Shown here in pieces: positions 58,722 to 64,000 of a stretch of DNA of 64,000 nt. The DNA is taken from positions 86,966,566 to 87,030,565 of the forward strand of contig NC_039359.1 in NCBI RefSeq assembly GCF_003573695.1, in the 5' to 3' direction. Both the position numbers and the translations under genes were made by a program. The notes beneath the pieces were generated by a model that saw only the letters and a program-made list of their open reading frames with translations, was not told where the DNA came from and did no database searches. Position 1 is the stretch's first letter. Every line of letters begins with the position of its first letter. The DNA comes from Papaver somniferum (taxonomy: Eukaryota; Streptophyta; Magnoliopsida; Ranunculales; Papaveraceae).

Positions 58722-59233
58722 TTGATGGATAATCGTAGCGGTATCCGTTGAAAACCCCACACTGCAAGATAACCGGAGTGGCTAAGTGGTGACAATATCG
58801 ATGGAAGATCGGGTCATTATCTAGAATACAAAACAAAGTTTGGCTAAGTTAGGCTAGATAAAGAGTGGTTAGGATTTGTTCTTGGGAAAGATAAATCTAT
58901 GGCAGTGGTTTGTTCAACTTAAATGTTATTATTAGTGTTTTGTTAATTGATTTCTCATTAAGTGCATCTCATAATTTCATTAATAAATAATTTTACTAAA
59001 AATTATATCAATAAAAACTATTAATGGTTGTTTCTCATAATTAATGGTTGTGATTATGATTAGAAATGCATCTAACAACCAAAATTTACTTACAATATCA
59101 CTCATGTCTCATTAATTTTTTACAATAAATATTTTATTATGTCATATTAAAAATAATTATAAATAAGTTACTTTATTAATAATTATATAAGTATATTTTT
59201 ATTAACTAATACTTAGATTTGCTGACAATTATA
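58722..59233. other. Flank of the TRIM-like element; AT-rich, no gene
   Basis: GGGTCATTATCTAG at about 58812 may close the TRIM LTR. From 58900 the sequence is AT-rich with ATTAATGGTTGT repeats and no coding potential. Confidence 0.35.
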
Positions 59234-60606
59234 TAAGTGGCCATAATAGTGGTTTTGGTGGAGTTGCTGAGCATTGAATATGGCAAAAATGTTACGGTGT
59301 TATGGATAGTGGTAGAGGAAGCTTTCTCAGCAAGGAGTGGTGCTGGATGCACTCATATAGTCCTTCAACCATAATAGCAAGTATGATAAAACTTTTTCTG
59401 TTTCTCTGAATCAAGTTGCTTAGTCTTAAATCAATGTTATTTTTTTGCTTGATCCCAGGTCATGATTTATTTACTTTTCTTATTTTTATATGGCTTTGAA
59501 TTTCAATCAGAACAAACGATGGAAAATTATGGTTATTTCATCGAACATAGTATGATTTTATTGTGGATGTTCCACTGGGCTTTCGACAAGCACAACTGAG
59601 TGATAGTGTGATTTTTCTCAATTCTTCAAAGGATTATGTTATTTTTATGAAGTTCACTTTCCTGAAAATGTATTTTTCATGGTTATCTATCTAATTTTTT
59701 TCATTTTTTTTGTGTGTTAAACTTGGAAAAATTGGAACCCATTTAAAAAAAAAATCGAGTCTGATCATACCATTTTAAGTGGCCATAGTGGTGTTTTTGC
59801 TGGAGTTAGTGAGGACTTGAGATGGAAAAAATGTTATGGTGTTATGGTCAGTAGTAGCGGAACCTGTCTCAGTAGAAAGAGTAGCGGTTGATGCATTCAT
59901 ATAGTCCTTCAACCATAAAAGCAGGTATGACTAATATTTTTTTGTATCTCCGAATCGATTTAGTTGCATCGTCCTAAATCAATGTTATTTTTTTTGCTCG
60001 CTTCCAGGTCATGATTTATTTATTTTTATTATTTTTATATGGCTTTGAATCTTAATCAGAACAAACGGTGGAAAATTATGGTTATTTCATCGAACATTGT
60101 ATAATTTTATTTTGGATGTTCCACTGGGCTTTCGACAAGCACAATTGAGAGATCGTATGATTTTTCTCAATTCTTCAAAGGATTGTGTTATTTTTATGAA
60201 GTTCACTTTCCCGAACATGTATTTTTCATGGTTATCTATCTAATTTTTTTCATTTCTTTTGTGTGTTAAACTTTGAAAAATTGGAACCCATTTAAAAAAA
60301 AATGAGTATGATCATACCATTTTAAGTGGCCAAGTGGTGGTTTTGGTGGAGTTGGGTGAGCACTGGAGATGGAAAAATGTTATGGTCAGTGGTAGCGGAA
60401 GCTGTCTCAGTAGAAAGAGTGGCGGTGGATGCACTCATATAGTCCTTCAACCATAATAGCAGGTATGACTAATGTTTTTTTGTTTCTCCAAATCGAGTTA
60501 GTTGCATCGTCTAAAATAAATATTATCTTTTTGCTTGCTCCCAGGTCATGATTTATTTAATTTTCTTATTTTTATATGGCTTTGAATCTCAATCAGAACA
60601 AACGAT
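59234..60606. repeat. 545-bp tandem repeat, about 2.5 copies
   Basis: Units start with TAAGTGGCCA at 59234, 59776 and 60323 (periods 542 and 547). The third is partial, ending near 60606. Shared landmarks include CTCATATAGTCCTTCAACCA, CCAGGTCATGATTTATTTA and GGATGTTCCACTGGGCTTTC. Copies are close but not identical. Each has a GCAG|GTATGA and a pyrimidine-rich CCCAG|GTCATG, which look like intron borders, so the unit may derive from a gene fragment. No long frame is kept. Confidence 0.8.
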
Positions 60607-60755
60607 TAAAAAAGAAAATTATTTTAGTTAGAGTAGCATTTAAACATTTGTTTCAGGTGATTATCATTAAATATGTCTAAAAACTGAAATCGATGGAGGA
60701 ATCTTCAAATTCTCGATCAGAATCTGAGATTTCAAAAAAATTTAGATCAGATAAT

Positions 60756-63700
60756 TGATAGGCTTTCGGGATTGCCTATATATATAAACCGCAATCGCAC
60801 GGTGTCTAACTAGTAGACAGAGGCAAGTACGAGTCGTTCCCACGAGGAGCGGTGGAAATACCAATAATCAATATTCTCAATTAACGAGCAATGATGTTTT
60901 TGGATTTTTAGAATTATAAAAATAAAGAAAATAAATCAAACAAATAAAATATATTCAACAGGAAAAGTCGGTAACCAGGGTTTATAGTATCCACCACAAC
61001 TTCTATTCAATTACTGAAATGAAAAATAATCCATGAGTTATTTATCGTCCATTCTATCGACACCACCTATTATAAGTATAGAATCGCAAATATCACTGGG
61101 ACACCCTAAGCATGGCACATCAAAAAATTAAACCAAAACATGCACCATCAAATTGTGTTAGCGAGAAAGTTATATGAATTAAATATAGGTTCACAAATAA
61201 TACCCTGTTATTCTAAGCATACCCTATCAAAGGATTTTCCCAAGCATGGAATATCAAATAATTAGACGAATAAATTTGTAACCCTAACAATTAAACACAA
61301 AGGTTTACAAAACCGGTGAAGCAACAACTCGTTTTCAATAAATCAATAAACAATATTCAAAAATCAATCTACTCAAATCATAATGGTCTATTGCAAAATC
61401 ATTCAATTTAGAGTTGCCTAATACCCAAAGTGGTTTCAATAATAAACCCTAGTTACAAAGAAATCTAGCAATACATTAAAATGGATTTCTCAAAACCCAT
61501 AAAAATAATAATCAAGAGATACGAAAGATAAACCAATAATAATCGTGCCGTCACCACGATAAAACCAGTCTTCCTCCCCTCCTTATGAGCAGTTCACCGT
61601 CGTCCCCTCTTCTCAGTTCACGGCCGCAACACCGTTCTTCTCCCCTTCGGCTCTGTGGCCGGCCTCCAAATCCGGTCTCCCTCTTCTTCTCTGTGTTCCT
61701 TTTCTTCTTATAGTCTTGCAAACAAATCTGACTAAGACATAGTAAAATGCTTAGGCCCAGTCCAATATCGCACTGATTTCCTGAACTCTGGCCTCGACAC
61801 CACTTTCCATATTCAGCCCGCAGCAAACCAGCATATCATCCAACTAACACATCAATAATCCAAGTCTGGCTACAACATCGATAATCCAAACTATCGCCAT
61901 CATCACCAGCAGTACAACTCCGATCTTCTCTCAACTCCAGTTATAATTCACCGGCAACAGCTCCATGTGTAGTCTCTGCCAAACCCAAATCAAATAGAGC
62001 AAAAACTTCCATTTCTTTTTAAACGTCCCTGGAATCAAAAGCTCTTCTTAACCTCCAACTTCACCATGTTAAAAGCGCCACCAACTTGGCCGTGTACACG
62101 GCAATTACTTGCCTGCCATCGACTGATATCCATCAACTGCGCAACACTCCATCGAATTTCCTTCATCGTCCAACCAGGTCTCCGTTTCTTCATCCCCTGT
62201 TGCTGTGACTATTTCTCCATCGAGAACTTTCATATAAACCCTTTGTTCCTCAAATGTTGTCTAGCCAATCCTGCATCCTTACTGCCAAGCTCAAAACAGA
62301 TAAACCAATCCTTCATTCTTACTGCCAAGCTCAAGACAGATAAACCAACTCCCTTTGTTCTCGTTCATCAACACAGATTTCTTCTTCTGTAGCCATCTGC
62401 CATTAGAGTATCGGCAGTTCGATGCCACCTCCATTCTCGCTACTGCCACCTTCTCAGTCACGTCCAACTCTCCATTCAGCGGGCAACAACAGCTATTTTG
62501 TTTGCTTCATCGACACACAAGGTACGAACTCCAGCTGCACTGTCGGCCACAATTCACGACCATCGTAATTTCATTGTTTCCCCCGTCAGTTCTTCTTATT
62601 CAGTCCATATGCTTCAATGAATCGAACTCCTAAATATCATTGTTGTACGTACAGTCGAGTAAGCAACAACGACTCCATAGTGCAGCTCCATCATAGTAAA
62701 CAATCCTTCTTCTCCTTTCGCATCAACAGCCACAAATCTCTCCAAACAACCGCATTGTTGTAGCCATTTCCATTAACCACGATCGCATCAAGATCATTTC
62801 AGGCCAAATCCATCTTCATTCGAACCAACACTGCATACACAACGGAACGAGTTCAGTTAACACAACTCCTCCATCATCTACTGCGTCAGCTAATGGCCTC
62901 CATCGAATGCAACCAGTGAGCACCACATCACCACTTTCTATTTCTGGCCCATTGTAAATTCTTCTTTCAGGCAATTCTGCGAAAAACTACAGTGCAACTT
63001 CAGTACGTACAGAGGTAGCCTCCAGCTGGTTGTATGAAACTCCTCTTATATCTTAGTTGCACCTGCAATTTCGAATTCACAAGACCACGAATTTCCCAAG
63101 CATACCAGGACCCTAAAACAATAAAACTCCATGCCTTTCATTCGAGCAATTAATTGCAGTAGCAGCATCATCTAGTATCCATTCTCAATCTTTCAAACAC
63201 AACCACCAGAAATTCCTTAAATTTAGTACCAACAACTGCCATTGCTGTTGTTCTTTCCTGTACAAAAATGCTGCATGCAACGGACCTGCCATACCCATTG
63301 TAGTTACTTAAAGAATAACCGCTGCTGCAATCAGGTTCATACACCGTCAATTCAACTACTCAAGCCTTCATTCAATTGATTGCATCTCAAATCATTTGAG
63401 ATCAAATTAGACCCATTTCAGTCCACAACAAACCATCCTCATTCACGCCTTTCTTCACCTAATTGATTCAATGAATCAATTTCTCAAAATCAGGACAGCA
63501 AGAACAAAACCCATTGTCGAATTTCAGCCATTAGAACAATAGATGCTGTTAAATCCAGGGACATCTTTAACCTTGATGTTGATTGGTTTTCCAATTCATC
63601 TGAAGTCTCCAACTCCTTCCTTGCCCTGTTCTCTCGTCAACAAATTAATCTTCGCACCATTGGAAATGGTGGTGACGGCAGCTGCTCAGGTCCCCGTTCT

Positions 63701-63983
63701 GTTCTCAAAACATCACCACCTTCTGGCCGTGAAATGTATGTGGGTGGGCTAGCTTAAATGGTTAACTTGGTGGCCTACAGTCCATTAAGCTTCGTCTTCT
63801 TGACACAGGGAGTAAGTATATGCCGCAAACGCCATACTGCTTCTATTTATCCATTTTTCATCTGAGGATCGAATCCACTTGTAATTTCTAGGAAAGCACT
63901 AAAATTGTGTTATTAGTCAAAATATCGAGTCTTATCGAATATAAATATGGGTATAAAATGTAGCACCTACGTGTTTATCAACA
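60756..63983 (-). mobile_element. Gypsy (Tat/Athila-like) 3' LTR, element continuing past the right edge
   Basis: The minus strand begins TGTTGATAAACACGTAGGTG at 63983 and ends near 60756 (CCTATCA). The part by 60850 reads GGAACGACTCGTACTTGCCT and runs to a CGGTTTATATATA tail, typical of large plant Gypsy LTRs. At 63984-64000 the minus strand reads AAGTGTGGGAG, a likely polypurine tract, so this is a 3' LTR and the body lies beyond the window. About 3.2 kb. CT-rich frames inside (61551-61826, 62066-62633) look like chance. A 40-bp unit is duplicated at 62265-62345. Confidence 0.6.
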
Positions 63984-63995
63984 CTCCCACACTTA
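63984..63995 (-). promoter_or_regulatory. Likely polypurine tract of the right-edge Gypsy element
   Basis: The minus strand reads AAGTGTGGGAG immediately before the LTR start. Only the last bases of the window are available, so the interior cannot be checked. Confidence 0.45.
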
Positions 63996-64000
63996 TATTT

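Noticed and set aside
58468..58836. 122-codon minus-strand frame over the 5S-like segment
   Set aside because: It overlaps the 5S rRNA-derived sequence and the TRIM-like ends, so it is a shadow of non-coding DNA.
61551..61826. 91-codon minus-strand frame rich in R and G
   Set aside because: Low-complexity reading of the purine-rich LTR strand; no family recognised.
62066..62633. Two overlapping plus-strand frames (108 and 92 codons)
   Set aside because: They lie in the CT-rich middle of a minus-strand Gypsy LTR and show no domain; treated as chance frames.

Overview
The window is nuclear plant DNA, probably from a eudicot. It is AT-rich with intron-bearing genes, plant-type Copia, Gypsy and L1 retroelements, and Stowaway, Harbinger and Mutator-like DNA elements. 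The repeat style and a CYP71-clan P450 relic remind me of Ranunculales (poppy relatives), but nothing here proves the species. I see one gene that reads as intact: a 12-exon, 550-codon FKBP62/ROF1-type multidomain immunophilin on the minus strand (20540-24166). Almost everything else is transposable-element DNA or gene debris.

Layout. 1034-9781 is a minus-strand LTR retrotransposon with 2.4-kb LTRs, a decayed Copia-type gag and no pol; it abuts a P450 5' fragment. A second P450 5' fragment (12985 onward, plus strand) faces away from the first, and their promoters form an inverted repeat around a spacer with a Stowaway-like MITE and a probable hAT-like MITE. A copy of one FKBP exon (13961-14187), a decayed L1-clade LINE with RNase H (about 14570-20232) and then the real FKBP gene follow. 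25927-27695 is a truncated LTR of the same family as 1034-9781. 27700-35228 is repeat debris and minisatellites. 35234-40071 is a solo Gypsy LTR (target-site duplication TGAAG) holding two related Mutator-type MITEs.

40553-57398 is a nest. A solo LTR of the recurring family was split first by a 3.3-kb Gypsy-like solo LTR (TSD ATGCA), itself holding a Harbinger-type element (TSD TTA), and again by a full-length non-autonomous element of the same family (48418-57019, TSD AGTAC). Then come a 5S-rRNA-like segment resembling a Cassandra TRIM (near 58665), a 545-bp tandem array (59234-60606), and a minus-strand Gypsy LTR reaching the right edge.

The recurring LTR family is the most interesting part. 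Two copies with paired LTRs lack pol. Both carry tandem stem-loops before the polypurine tract, several extra polypurine-like tracts, and a central LTR block whose short CG-centred repeats differ between lineages. Only the FKBP gene is likely to make a cellular protein. Its first FKBP domain has lost several residues expected at the catalytic site, while its TPR carboxylate-clamp positions look intact.
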